Of a DNA stretch of 64,000 nt, positions 26,044-33,696 are shown in pieces. Within the stretch, counting starts at the first letter, position 1. Each line of letters starts with the position of its first letter. Both the position numbers and the translations under genes were made by a program. Source of the stretch: Thermoanaerobaculia bacterium (lineage in GTDB: Bacteria; Acidobacteriota; Thermoanaerobaculia; Thermoanaerobaculales; Sulfomarinibacteraceae); contig JAMOWA010000018.1 in assembly GCA_027061805.1 (NCBI GenBank), positions 62,001-126,000 on the forward strand. Direction: 5' to 3'. The notes under the pieces were generated by a model that had not been told where the DNA came from, made no database searches, and worked only from the letters and a program-made list of their open reading frames with translations.

Positions 26044-26712
26044 GTGATCCGGCTGCGTGACCTCCACAAGACCTACGATTCACGCCACGTCCTCCGCGGC
26101 CTGAGCCTGCACGTGGAGCCCGGGGAGTTCGTGTTCCTCACGGGGCCCTCCGGTGCGGGCAAGAGCACCTTCCTCAAGCTCCTGTACGCCGCGGAACGGC
26201 CCAGCTCCGGCGAGGTCTGGGTCAACGGCCGGAGAGTGGACCGGATGTCACGGAAGGAGCTGCCCACGCTGCGGCGCACCATGGGGGTCATCTTCCAGGA
26301 CTTCAAGCTCCTCCGGCGGAAGACCGTGCTGGAGAACATCACCTTTGTCCTGAGGTTCCACGGCCTCGGCCAGAAAGAGGCCCACCGGAGGGCCTACCTC
26401 ACCCTCAAGCGGCTGGGCCTCCAGCACCGGCAGGCCGCATTCCCTGATGCACTCTCCGGCGGCGAGCAGCAGCGGGTCGCCATTGCCAGGGCCGTGGTCT
26501 ACCAGCCCCGCCTCATCCTCGCGGACGAACCCACGGGAAACCTCGATGCGGAGCTCGCGGCGGAGCTCATGAGCCTGCTGTGCGAGATCAACTACCAGGG
26601 AGCAACGGTGGTGGTGGCCACCCACGACCAGGGGCTCCTGGAGTCCATCCCCGCCCGGACCCTGGTCCTTCACCATGGAACCATCCAGTACGACGGGAAC
26701 TGGCCGCCATGA
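26044..26712 (+). CDS. ftsE: Cell division ATP-binding protein FtsE
   Basis: ABC ATPase of the FtsEX complex that activates septal peptidoglycan hydrolases. 222 aa. Walker A GPSGAGKSTFLK (about residue 36), Q-loop VIFQDFKLL, signature LSGGEQQRVAIARA, Walker B LILADEPTGNLD and H-loop ATHD are all intact. FQDFKLLRRKTVLENI is typical of FtsE. Its stop overlaps the ftsX start (ATGA). Confidence 0.95.
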   Translation: MIRLRDLHKTYDSRHVLRGLSLHVEPGEFVFLTGPSGAGKSTFLKLLYAAERPSSGEVWVNGRRVDRMSRKELPTLRRTMGVIFQDFKLLRRKTVLENITFVLRFHGLGQKEAHRRAYLTLKRLGLQHRQAAFPDALSGGEQQRVAIARAVVYQPRLILADEPTGNLDAELAAELMSLLCEINYQGATVVVATHDQGLLESIPARTLVLHHGTIQYDGNWPP

Positions 26713-27563
26713 TGGGGCACATCCTGGCCGAGGCCTCGGCCCTGCTCCGTCACCGGGCGCTGGTGAGCCTGGCCCTGGGACTGGCCCTGGCGGTCCCGCT
26801 GGCACTCGGGGGCCTGACACTGTGCCTGGACCTGTGGCTCGCTCCGCTGGTGTCCGGCCGGCCCGACAGGATCACCGTGGAGATCCTGCTCCATCCCGAC
26901 CTCTCCCCGGAGGATCAGGCCCGCTGGATCGAGACCACCGCCGCGGAGCACCCGGAGTGGGAGGTCCGTGAGGTGCCCCCCGGAGAGCTTGCCGCCCGCC
27001 TCGCCCGGTGGTTTCCCTACCTGAAGTCATTGATGGATGAAAGCACCCTCCAAATGGTCCCGGCACTGGTGGAGATCACCACGGCCGAGCCCACCGCTGT
27101 CGAGAACCTCCGGGAGGCCCCGGAGGTGCTCGCCGTGGGCCCCACCGAGCCGGTCACACGGCTCCTCCGGCGCGCGGGGCTCCAGATCCGGCGGGCCCTC
27201 GCCCTGGTCTCGCTCGCCCTGGTGCTCGGAGCCGGCCTCCTGGCCTCCGTCTGGACCCACCTGGAGATGTACCGCCACGCGGACGAGATCACCATCATGC
27301 GGCTCGTGGGCGCCACCGAGGGCGCGGTCCGGGGGCCCTTCCTCGCCGCCATCACGGTCACGGGCCTCCTGGCGGGCCTTCTGGGTGCGGCGGCCACCTG
27401 GGCTCTCGTCCACTGGGCCGGCAGCGTGGCCTCCACGGTGGGGCTCGCAAGGCCTCCGCTCCCTCTCTGGATCCTCGCCGCACAGGTCCTGGTGGGCGTC
27501 ACCCTCCCCCTGCTCACCGCCTGGGCCGCTCTGGCCCGGCACGCGGACCTCGAGCTCACCTGA
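26709..27563 (+). CDS. ftsX: Cell division protein FtsX
   Basis: Membrane partner of FtsE; 284 aa. One N-terminal helix (about 18-38), a large extracytoplasmic loop (about 45-155, with the family-type WVR/WIETTAAEHPEWEVREV and WFPYLKSLMDE parts), then three C-terminal helices. The cytoplasmic loop EMYRHADEITIMRLVGATEGAVRGPF is the FtsX signature. No periplasmic hydrolase gene is adjacent, so the EnvC/RipC-like partner must be elsewhere. Confidence 0.92.
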   Translation: MMGHILAEASALLRHRALVSLALGLALAVPLALGGLTLCLDLWLAPLVSGRPDRITVEILLHPDLSPEDQARWIETTAAEHPEWEVREVPPGELAARLARWFPYLKSLMDESTLQMVPALVEITTAEPTAVENLREAPEVLAVGPTEPVTRLLRRAGLQIRRALALVSLALVLGAGLLASVWTHLEMYRHADEITIMRLVGATEGAVRGPFLAAITVTGLLAGLLGAAATWALVHWAGSVASTVGLARPPLPLWILAAQVLVGVTLPLLTAWAALARHADLELT

Positions 27564-27626
27564 GACGATGCTCCCCCGTGGCCGGCTTGCCGGACGATGG
27601 CAGGGAGGTCCGGGCATCCGGCCCAC

Positions 27627-27651
27627 GAAAAACGCGCCCCGGAGGGCGCGT
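27627..27651 (-). terminator. Rho-independent terminator of the exb-tonB operon
   Basis: On the minus strand ACGCGCCC (27651-27644) pairs with GGGCGCGT (27639-27632) around TCCG and is followed by TTTTTCG. It lies 25 bases past the TPR stop. Confidence 0.8.
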
Positions 27652-27675
27652 GGATGGTTCTCGTGAGGTGGTGCC

Positions 27676-28899
27676 TCAGCGGTTCTTGATGGCGGCCTTG
27701 AGCTGCTGGACCTGCTCCCGGAGCTGCTGGGCCTCCTCCACCTGGCCGAGCTTCTCCAGCTCGTCGGCCTGGGCCTCCAGCGCGGCGATCTTCCGCTTGT
27801 ACTCCTCGAGCTGCCTCTCGGCCTCCTCATTCTGCTTCTGCTTTTCCTTCTTGGCCTTCATCTCGTTGACCTTGGAGGTGTTGCCGATGGTGGCGTACAT
27901 CTCGATGGCCTTGTCGTAGCTCTTCTTCTTGTCGTAGATGTAACCGAGCTGGTTGTAGACCTGCCGCCGCAGCTTGCCGTCGGCTCCCAGCTTGATCGCC
28001 TTCTGCAGCTCGGCGATGGCGGTATCGTACTTGCCGAGCTGGGTGTAGCTCTGCCCCATGTAGAAGTGGACCAGTGCGTTCTGGGGCTTCTTTGCGGCCG
28101 CCTTCTCGAACCAGGTGAGGGCGCTCGAGTAGTTCCTGGCACCGAGCAGGGTCTCCCCGGCCAGCAGCAGGTGCTCGAAGGTCGGCCTGGCCGAGGCCAG
28201 CTTCTTCGCGATCCTGGCCGCCTCCTGGTAGTAGGTCGCCTTCGCCGAGGCACTGGCCCGCCGTCCGGCGGCGATGGCGGCGTAGACGGCGGACCGCCCG
28301 CTGCCATAGTCCTTGGGGTTCAGACTGAAGGCCTTGGCGAAGGCCCGGAACGCCCTGGCGTCATCGCCCGCCTCGTTGTACGCCACACCCAGGGCCTGGA
28401 AGAGCCGGGCGTTCTTGGGATCGGCCCGCGTCTGCTGCTCCAGCACCCTGATGGCCTCCTGGGGCCGGTTGGTCTTGGTGGCGGCCCGCGCGAACAGCAG
28501 GGCGTACAGGCCCTTCTGCCGCGCCGCGAGCTTGGCGGGCTTCACCTTCTTGAGGAGGGAGTACGCCTCGGCATACTGCTTGGCCTGGATCAGCACCTGG
28601 GCGAGCGCCACCTTGTACTGGGGGTTGTCACCGTCGAGCTCCACGGCCTTCCGCAGGTTCCCGAGCGCCTGGCTCGTCTGCCCCAGCTGACTCTGGGCGA
28701 GTCCCAGCATGTAGTATCCGCCCGCGAAGTCAGGGTTGGTCTTCGTGACGTCGGTGAACTCCTTCACCGCCGTCCTGTAGTCCTTCTTCTGGTAGGCGGC
28801 CACTCCCTTCCCCCAGTCCGCGAAGGCTGGCAGGGACACCACCGTCAGAAGCACCGCCAGGACCGCGAGGGTCCGCCAGGGCCGGGTTGTCCACATCAT
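27676..28899 (-). CDS. Secreted TPR repeat protein
   Basis: 407 aa, exported by an N-terminal signal peptide (WRTLAVLAVLLTVVSLPAFA). About seven TPR-type helical repeats fill residues 28-340 (GVAAYQKKDYRTAVKEFTDV, GYYMLGLAQSQLGQTSQALGN, FYMGQSYTQLGKYDTAIAEL and others). The C-terminal 60 residues form a charged coiled coil (EMKAKKEKQKQNEEAERQ and following). It is probably a periplasmic scaffold. It starts 4 bp inside the end of the DUF4388 gene and is the last gene of the exbB-exbD-exbD-tonB operon, so it may organise the TonB machinery. Confidence 0.85.
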   Translation of the reverse strand: MMWTTRPWRTLAVLAVLLTVVSLPAFADWGKGVAAYQKKDYRTAVKEFTDVTKTNPDFAGGYYMLGLAQSQLGQTSQALGNLRKAVELDGDNPQYKVALAQVLIQAKQYAEAYSLLKKVKPAKLAARQKGLYALLFARAATKTNRPQEAIRVLEQQTRADPKNARLFQALGVAYNEAGDDARAFRAFAKAFSLNPKDYGSGRSAVYAAIAAGRRASASAKATYYQEAARIAKKLASARPTFEHLLLAGETLLGARNYSSALTWFEKAAAKKPQNALVHFYMGQSYTQLGKYDTAIAELQKAIKLGADGKLRRQVYNQLGYIYDKKKSYDKAIEMYATIGNTSKVNEMKAKKEKQKQNEEAERQLEEYKRKIAALEAQADELEKLGQVEEAQQLREQVQQLKAAIKNR

Positions 28900-29765
28900 T
28901 GGGTTTTCCTCCTCGCCGACGCCGCCGCGCCGGATTCCGTCGTCATTCCAAGCAACGGTCTCACCTGCTCATCGAACATGGCCGCCACGTCGGCGCCCTT
29001 GAGCAGGGAGATGGCCTTGCTGTGCTGGTCCACCATCTCACGGATTGCCTCGATACCATCGCCACGCTCGATGCGGGTCCTGGCCGCGAGGTACTGCCGT
29101 TCGATGGTCCGTTCTCCGGACTCTCCCGTCACGCTATGGGCCATCTTCCGGATCTTTTCCGCAAGCCCCAGCAGGGTCACGGGGCTTGGCCCGCCAGAAA
29201 ATCCCGATCGGGAGCTCTCGCCGCTTCCCTCCTCGCGGAGGGCCACGAGTCCGGAGGTGATCATTCCGAACAGGAGCTTCGAGACGTCGAAGGCCGACCA
29301 CCGGAGAATCCTGGCGATCTCCCTGATGGTGCGATTCCCGTCGATCCTGGTGATGAGGATCCACTCCTGGGGGCTCAGGGTCACCTGGTCCTGTCCCTGT
29401 CCCCGGTCCGCAAAGTACGGCACCAGGTGGAGCGAGGGAATCTTCCGGGAGAGCACTCTCCACTCGTCGAGCCGCCGTGCCGCCTCCATCATGAGGTTGG
29501 CATTGGACTTCTGGATGGTGACGCGCGGGGCCTCCTCACCGGGGGTGAACATGAACTCTCCCTCGGACCAGATGGCCATCTCGTAGACCGCGTGCTCGCC
29601 CGTGAGCTCGCCCACGCTGGCATCCACGATCTGACCCTCCTTCAGAAAGATGACACCCTTCGTGTCATCCCTCTCAAGGTGGAACGCACCCGTCTTGCCC
29701 GACACGGCCACGAGCTGGATCACGTCGGGCAACGAGAGCTCGGAGAGGGATCCCTGAAGCGCCAT
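28896..29765 (-). CDS. DUF4388 (PatA-like N-terminal) domain protein
   Basis: 289 aa, cytoplasmic. Residues 1-95 match the DUF4388/PATAN-type domain (MALQGSLSELSLPDVIQLVA, GAFHLERDDTKGVIFLKEGQIVDA, AVYEMAIWSEGEFMF), found in bacterial regulators and often tied to motility or type IV pili. Residues about 130-185 look like a winged-helix (SPQEWILITRIDGNRTIREIARIL), and the rest is helical. It sits between tonB and the TPR gene in one operon, so a regulatory role on the Exb/Ton complex is inferred. Confidence 0.8.
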   Translation of the reverse strand: MALQGSLSELSLPDVIQLVAVSGKTGAFHLERDDTKGVIFLKEGQIVDASVGELTGEHAVYEMAIWSEGEFMFTPGEEAPRVTIQKSNANLMMEAARRLDEWRVLSRKIPSLHLVPYFADRGQGQDQVTLSPQEWILITRIDGNRTIREIARILRWSAFDVSKLLFGMITSGLVALREEGSGESSRSGFSGGPSPVTLLGLAEKIRKMAHSVTGESGERTIERQYLAARTRIERGDGIEAIREMVDQHSKAISLLKGADVAAMFDEQVRPLLGMTTESGAAASARRKTQ

Positions 29766-29783
29766 GGACCTGTCGTTCCCCCA

Positions 29784-30512
29784 CTACTGGAGCGAGAACC
29801 GCACGGTCAGAACGTAGATGACCTCCACGGGCTTGCCGTTGAGTGTGGAAGGCTTGAACTTCCACTTCTTCACCGCATTGACCGCGGAATCCGTCAGGCC
29901 CAGGGGCATGCCCCGGAGGACCTTCACGCTCTTCACTTTCCCCCGCTTGTCAATGACACACTCCAGCACCACCACGCCCTGCATTCGCGCCCTGCGGGCG
30001 GCCTCGGGGTAGACGGGCTGTGGTGCCGAGATCTTCACCGGCTCCGTGATGTTCCCGCCAGCCACGAAGCGGACGGGGCCCTCGGGCTCCGGTGGCGGCG
30101 GCGCCTCGGGCACGCCGAGCACCAGGTTGTCATCGGGGATGAAGTCGATGTCCTCCTGGGGCTCCTCCTCGCGGATGGGCTCCGGCTCGTCCGGCGTGGG
30201 ATCCGGAATCGGGACCTTCTTCATCTTCGGCTTCGGGATCTTCTGGAGCTCCTGCTTGGGAGGCTGCTTGAACTTCACCTGCTTGACCACGAAGATCTTG
30301 GTCTTGTTCTTGTTGGCATCAGCCGAACCCGCAGCAAAGGAGGGCCAGTGCATGATGAAGAAGATCACATGCAGCACCACGGCGATCCCGATGGACCACC
30401 GGAACCACTTGCGCTCCTGAGCCTCTTCCTCCGCGATGATCTCGATGACCGTCGGCCGGAGCTTGGGGCCGGCAGCAGTCGTCCTGTTCGCGCTGTTCTT
30501 GTTGTCGGTCAC
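29784..30512 (-). CDS. tonB: TonB energy transducer
   Basis: 242 aa. A 40-residue cytoplasmic N-terminus precedes one membrane helix (about 38-56, WSIGIAVVLHVIFFIMHW). A Pro/Lys/Glu-rich periplasmic linker follows (about 70-130, KQPPKQELQKIPKPKMKKVP and PEAPPPPEPEGP). The C-terminal TonB domain starts ISAPQPVYPEAARRARMQG and ends in VIYVLTVRFSLQ. Spans the periplasm to energise TonB-dependent transporters. The cytoplasmic extension ahead of the helix is longer than in E. coli TonB. Co-transcribed with exbB and two exbD genes. Confidence 0.92.
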   Translation of the reverse strand: MTDNKNSANRTTAAGPKLRPTVIEIIAEEEAQERKWFRWSIGIAVVLHVIFFIMHWPSFAAGSADANKNKTKIFVVKQVKFKQPPKQELQKIPKPKMKKVPIPDPTPDEPEPIREEEPQEDIDFIPDDNLVLGVPEAPPPPEPEGPVRFVAGGNITEPVKISAPQPVYPEAARRARMQGVVVLECVIDKRGKVKSVKVLRGMPLGLTDSAVNAVKKWKFKPSTLNGKPVEVIYVLTVRFSLQ

Positions 30513-30527
30513 GTTGTCCCCCTCGTC

Positions 30528-30983
30528 CTACTGGACACCGAACAGTTCCCAGATGTTCTGGATCTCACGCTGGGTCGGGATGGAGATGGTCTTGATCTCC
30601 ACGCCGATCTTGTCCGGCGCCTGGCGCAAGAGATCGAACACCCGGATCATGTCCCCGTAGGTCGCTTCGGGATCGGTCCTCAGGATGACCGGCTTGTCGG
30701 GGTTCTGCTTCAGCTTCTCGGCGATGTAGGGCAGAATCTGCTCCAGGGCCATCTCCTTGCCATCCACGAAGACGACACCGCCCTGCTGGACGTGGACGTC
30801 GATGGAATCCTCCCTCTTGATCTCGGGAGTCGTGGTGGAGTCCTCAGGAAGCTGGAAGTCCAGGCCACGGGTCGCCGAGAAGACCGAGGTCACCATGAAG
30901 TAGATGATGAGCAGGAACGAGATGTCCGCCATGGATCCGGTGAAGATCTCGGACTCGATGTCTTTCTTCTTGACATTCAGCAT
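30528..30983 (-). CDS. exbD: ExbD/TolR family protein (second copy)
   Basis: Start at ATG 30983 (MLNVKKKDIESEIF); a GTG 4 codons earlier directly follows the preceding stop and is possible. 151 aa. One helix (about 20-40) begins with the motor motif SMADISFLLIIYFMVT, carrying the conserved Asp that conducts protons. A periplasmic ExbD domain follows. Together with the first ExbD it would form the dimer inside the ExbB pentamer, possibly a heterodimer. Confidence 0.92.
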   Translation of the reverse strand: MLNVKKKDIESEIFTGSMADISFLLIIYFMVTSVFSATRGLDFQLPEDSTTTPEIKREDSIDVHVQQGGVVFVDGKEMALEQILPYIAEKLKQNPDKPVILRTDPEATYGDMIRVFDLLRQAPDKIGVEIKTISIPTQREIQNIWELFGVQ

Positions 30984-30995
30984 CGTTGCCCCCAC

Positions 30996-31433
30996 CTACC
31001 CCACGTCCTCGACGGTCTTCTGCTCCGAGAGCAGGAAGATCACCTTGGCCTTCGCCTGCTTGAGGGCGTCGAGCACCTTGTCCACGTAGTCGTACTTGGT
31101 ATCCTTGTCCGCCTTGACCACGAACTCCTTGTAGGGGTTCTCGGCCACCACGTTGGAGGCAAAGGTCACCACCTCCTCCTCCGAACCCACGGGGAGGGAC
31201 ATCTCCTTGCCCGTGGAGACCCGGATCACCCCGGCCTTGTCGATGGAGATGAAGGCGGCCTCCTTGGGGATCTCGGTCCGCACCCACGTCTTGGGCAGCT
31301 TGACCTGGGTCCTGTCCACCTCGGGGTTGTAGGTCAGGACGAAGAATACAATCAGCAGGAAGACGATGTCCGCCATGGACGCCGTGAAGATACCGGCCTC
31401 CGTCCTCCTGGCCCGTCCTCGGATGATAGCCAT
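30996..31433 (-). CDS. exbD: ExbD/TolR family protein (first copy)
   Basis: 145 aa: MAIIRGRARRTEAGIFTASMADIVFLLIVFFVLT places the single helix at about 18-38 with the conserved Asp (MADIVFL). The periplasmic domain (about 45-140) includes LPKTWVRTEIP and VVKADKDTKYDYVDKVLDALKQA. It differs clearly in sequence from the second ExbD, so the motor may be asymmetric, as in Myxococcus AglQ/AglS. Stop and start of the two exbD genes are nearly adjacent. Confidence 0.92.
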   Translation of the reverse strand: MAIIRGRARRTEAGIFTASMADIVFLLIVFFVLTYNPEVDRTQVKLPKTWVRTEIPKEAAFISIDKAGVIRVSTGKEMSLPVGSEEEVVTFASNVVAENPYKEFVVKADKDTKYDYVDKVLDALKQAKAKVIFLLSEQKTVEDVG

Positions 31434-31447
31434 CGAGGCCTCCCTTC

Positions 31448-32110
31448 CTAGGCCTGCTGGCCCTCGCCTCCCTGGCCGTACCGCTGACTGTCCATCTCGC
31501 TGAAGGTCTCCAGCAGCATGTTGGTGGCAGTCTCGATATCACGCACAAACCGGTTGATCTTGGTGGTGTACCAGTTGTAGGCCAGCTGGGCCGGAATCGC
31601 GATGATCAGACCGGTGGCGGTGGTGATGAGCGCCTCCGAGATACCGGCGGCCACCTTGCCGGGGTTGGTCAGACCCTCGGAGGCCAGTGTCGCAAACGAC
31701 TTGATCATGCCGGTCACGGTCCCGAGGAAGCCGAGCATGGGAGCCACGTTCGCCGTGGTGGCCAGCACGCCCATGCCCCGCTCGAGGCGGTCAAGCTCGT
31801 ACAGCGCCGCATTCTCGATCGTCTTCTCGATGTCCTCACGGGTGTGGCCGTACCGCAGCAGGCCGGCCTTCATGACGGATGCCACCGGGCCCTTGTACTG
31901 CTCGCAGACCTTGATGGCTTCCTTCACGTTCCGGTTCACCAGCAGGGCCTTCCGGATCCGCGTGAGGAACTCGTTGACGTTCACCTTCGCCTTGGTCAGC
32001 GCGATGTAACGCTCGATGATGAACGTGAGCGCCAACAGGGAGAAGAACAGGAGCGGCCACATCATGGGTCCACCCTGGCGGAAGTAGGTGTAAAGCTGTC
32101 CGAACTGCAC
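31448..32110 (-). CDS. exbB: ExbB/TolQ/MotA family proton-channel protein
   Basis: 220 aa. Three helices: MMWPLLFFSLLALTFIIERYIAL (about 15-37), NVAPMLGFLGTVTGMIKSF (about 120-138) and ALITTATGLIIAIPAQLAYNW (about 160-180). The GLLRYG and ATTANVAPMLGFLGTV segments are ExbB/TolQ hallmarks. It forms the pentameric channel around ExbD that harvests the proton gradient. First gene of a six-gene operon. Confidence 0.93.
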   Translation of the reverse strand: MQFGQLYTYFRQGGPMMWPLLFFSLLALTFIIERYIALTKAKVNVNEFLTRIRKALLVNRNVKEAIKVCEQYKGPVASVMKAGLLRYGHTREDIEKTIENAALYELDRLERGMGVLATTANVAPMLGFLGTVTGMIKSFATLASEGLTNPGKVAAGISEALITTATGLIIAIPAQLAYNWYTTKINRFVRDIETATNMLLETFSEMDSQRYGQGGEGQQA

Positions 32111-32170
32111 GGCTAGTCCTCCCTTTGCGATGTTTCCAGCGGACCCGACGTGGCCCCGCTTGGATGCACA

Positions 32171-32198
32171 TTGTTACCGAAACCTCTCCCCGACACAA
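32171..32198 (-). promoter_or_regulatory. Predicted promoter of the exbB operon
   Basis: On the minus strand, a -35 TTGTGT (32198-32193) and a -10 TAACAA (32176-32171) are 16 bases apart, about 60 bases upstream of the exbB ATG. Confidence 0.45.
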
Positions 32199-32264
32199 GT
32201 GGGCTCGTCGACCCACCGGTTGATATCGAGCCGTCAACCTGCTCCCGGCTGAGGGCAAAGAATG

Positions 32265-32777
32265 CTAGCATGACAGGTTACCTCGGTCAAGGCGCTCCAG
32301 CGCCGTCCTCCGGGGGGCTGCCTGGAGGTGGGCCAGCGCCACCGCCATGGCGTCCGCCGCGTCCTGAGGGGGGTCGGAGTCGAGCCCCAGCAGGCGCCTG
32401 GCCATGAACACCACCTGCCGTTTCTCGGCCTGGCCGAACCCCACCACCGCCATCTTGACCTGGGCCGGCGAGTAGCCTTCCACCGGGATGCCGTGGCGTC
32501 CGAGCACCGCCAGGATCACGCCACGGCTCTCGGCCAGCAGCATGGCCGACTTGACATTGGCCTTGCTGAACGGCGTCTCCACGGCCGCCTCCTGGGGAGT
32601 CCACCTGCCCACCACCTCCTCGAACTTCTCGGCGAGCCGCCCCAGGCGCTCGGCGCGTGACCCGCCCCCCGTTCTCAGGACGCCGGACCCGGCGAGCAAC
32701 ACACGGTTGCCCTCGGACTCGAGGACCGCCCAGCCCGTGGCGGACGAGCCGGGATCGACACCCAGCACACGGGTCAC
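32265..32777 (-). CDS. ruvC: Holliday junction endonuclease RuvC
   Basis: 170 aa from GTG 32777, which overlaps the yebC stop (GTGA). Cuts four-way DNA junctions during recombination. The first catalytic Asp is D8 in LGVDPGSSATGWAV, then the Glu of AAVETPFSKANVKSAMLL and the C-terminal pair in PPQDAADAMAVALAH. ruvA and ruvB, often adjacent, are not in the window. Coupled to yebC. Confidence 0.95.
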   Translation of the reverse strand: MTRVLGVDPGSSATGWAVLESEGNRVLLAGSGVLRTGGGSRAERLGRLAEKFEEVVGRWTPQEAAVETPFSKANVKSAMLLAESRGVILAVLGRHGIPVEGYSPAQVKMAVVGFGQAEKRQVVFMARRLLGLDSDPPQDAADAMAVALAHLQAAPRRTALERLDRGNLSC

Positions 32778-33523
32778 AGCGCGGCCAGGATCTCTTCGTC
32801 CACGTCGAAGTTCGCCCACACGTTCTGGACGTCGTCGTGGTCGTCGAAGGCGGTCATCAGGCGGATCATCTGCTGGGCCTGCTTGCCCTCGAGGCGAACG
32901 GTGGTGGAGGGCTCCATCTCGAACCGGGCGGACTCCACCGGAACGGCATGCTCCTCCAGCATGGTCTTCACCTGGTGGAGCTCGTCCGGGGCGGTGGAGA
33001 TCCTGAAGTACTCGTCGTCGTCCGCATCCAGGTCCTCCGCCCCGGCCTCCAGGACCAGCTCCACGAGCTCGTCCTCCTCCGGCGCGCCCTCCTTCGGAAC
33101 CAGGATCTGTCCCTTCCTGGTGAAGACCCACGCCACGCAACCGTTCTCACCAAGGTTGCCCCCGTGCTTGGAGAACAGGTGGCGGATCTCCGCGGTGGTC
33201 CGGTTGCGGTTGTCGGTGAGGACCTCGAGCATCACGGCCACGCCCCCCGGCCCGTACCCCTCGTAGCTCACCTCCTCGTAGGTGACCCCGGGCAGCTCTC
33301 CCGTTCCCCTCTGGATCGCCCGCTTGATGTTTTCGGCGGGCATGTTGGCCGCCTTGGCGGCCTGGACCGCGGCCCGGAGCCGGGGATTGGCCTCGGGATC
33401 GCCTCCTCCCTCCCGCGCCGCCACGGTGATCTCGCGGATGATCTTGGTGAAGATCTTGCCACGCTTGGCATCTTCACGTGCCTTCTTGTGCTTGATAGTG
33501 CTCCACTTGCTGTGGCCCGACAT
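32774..33523 (-). CDS. yebC: YebC/PmpR family protein
   Basis: 249 aa from ATG 33523 (MSGHSKWSTIKHKKAREDAKRGK), with GAAGGAGG upstream. The three-domain YebC fold is shown by GGDPEANPRLRAAVQAAKAANMP, the GYGPGGVAVMLEVLTDNRNRT segment and the C-terminal IRLMTAFDDHDDVQNVWANFD. Members act as transcription regulators or, as recent work indicates, as helpers of translation through proline stretches. The latter may matter here because the neighbouring kinase-TonB gene encodes long Pro-rich tracts. Confidence 0.94.
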   Translation of the reverse strand: MSGHSKWSTIKHKKAREDAKRGKIFTKIIREITVAAREGGGDPEANPRLRAAVQAAKAANMPAENIKRAIQRGTGELPGVTYEEVSYEGYGPGGVAVMLEVLTDNRNRTTAEIRHLFSKHGGNLGENGCVAWVFTRKGQILVPKEGAPEEDELVELVLEAGAEDLDADDDEYFRISTAPDELHQVKTMLEEHAVPVESARFEMEPSTTVRLEGKQAQQMIRLMTAFDDHDDVQNVWANFDVDEEILAAL

Positions 33524-33564
33524 GGCGCCTCCTTCGCAGGACACCGCCGGCTGGCGGAAGAGTC

Positions 33565-33570
33565 ATTATA
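33565..33570 (-). promoter_or_regulatory. Predicted -10 box of yebC-ruvC
   Basis: A perfect TATAAT on the minus strand about 42 bases before the yebC ATG. The -35 region is weak. Confidence 0.45.
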
Positions 33571-33620
33571 TACAGTACAGGCGACCTCCGGTTCCGCAGG
33601 CTCCGCGGATCCGGCGCCGG

Positions 33621-33648
33621 TTGACTTTACCGGACGCTCCCCGATAAT
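33621..33648 (+). promoter_or_regulatory. Predicted promoter of the kinase-TonB gene
   Basis: A -35 TTGACT (33621-33626) and a -10 GATAAT (33643-33648) are separated by 16 bases, about 49 bases upstream of the ATG. It is divergent from the yebC promoter. Confidence 0.55.
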
Positions 33649-33696
33649 GAAAACGGGACCCTTGGTTCTTCGAGCGATAGGGAGTTAGGCGGGCAG

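Noticed and set aside
28887-31451. An 854-codon plus-strand open frame
   Set aside because: Antisense to DUF4388, tonB and both exbD genes. No recognisable domain.
32774-33523. yebC-ruvC as part of a resolvasome operon with ruvAB
   Set aside because: No ruvA or ruvB sequence is visible on either side. The neighbours are the exb operon and the kinase-TonB gene.
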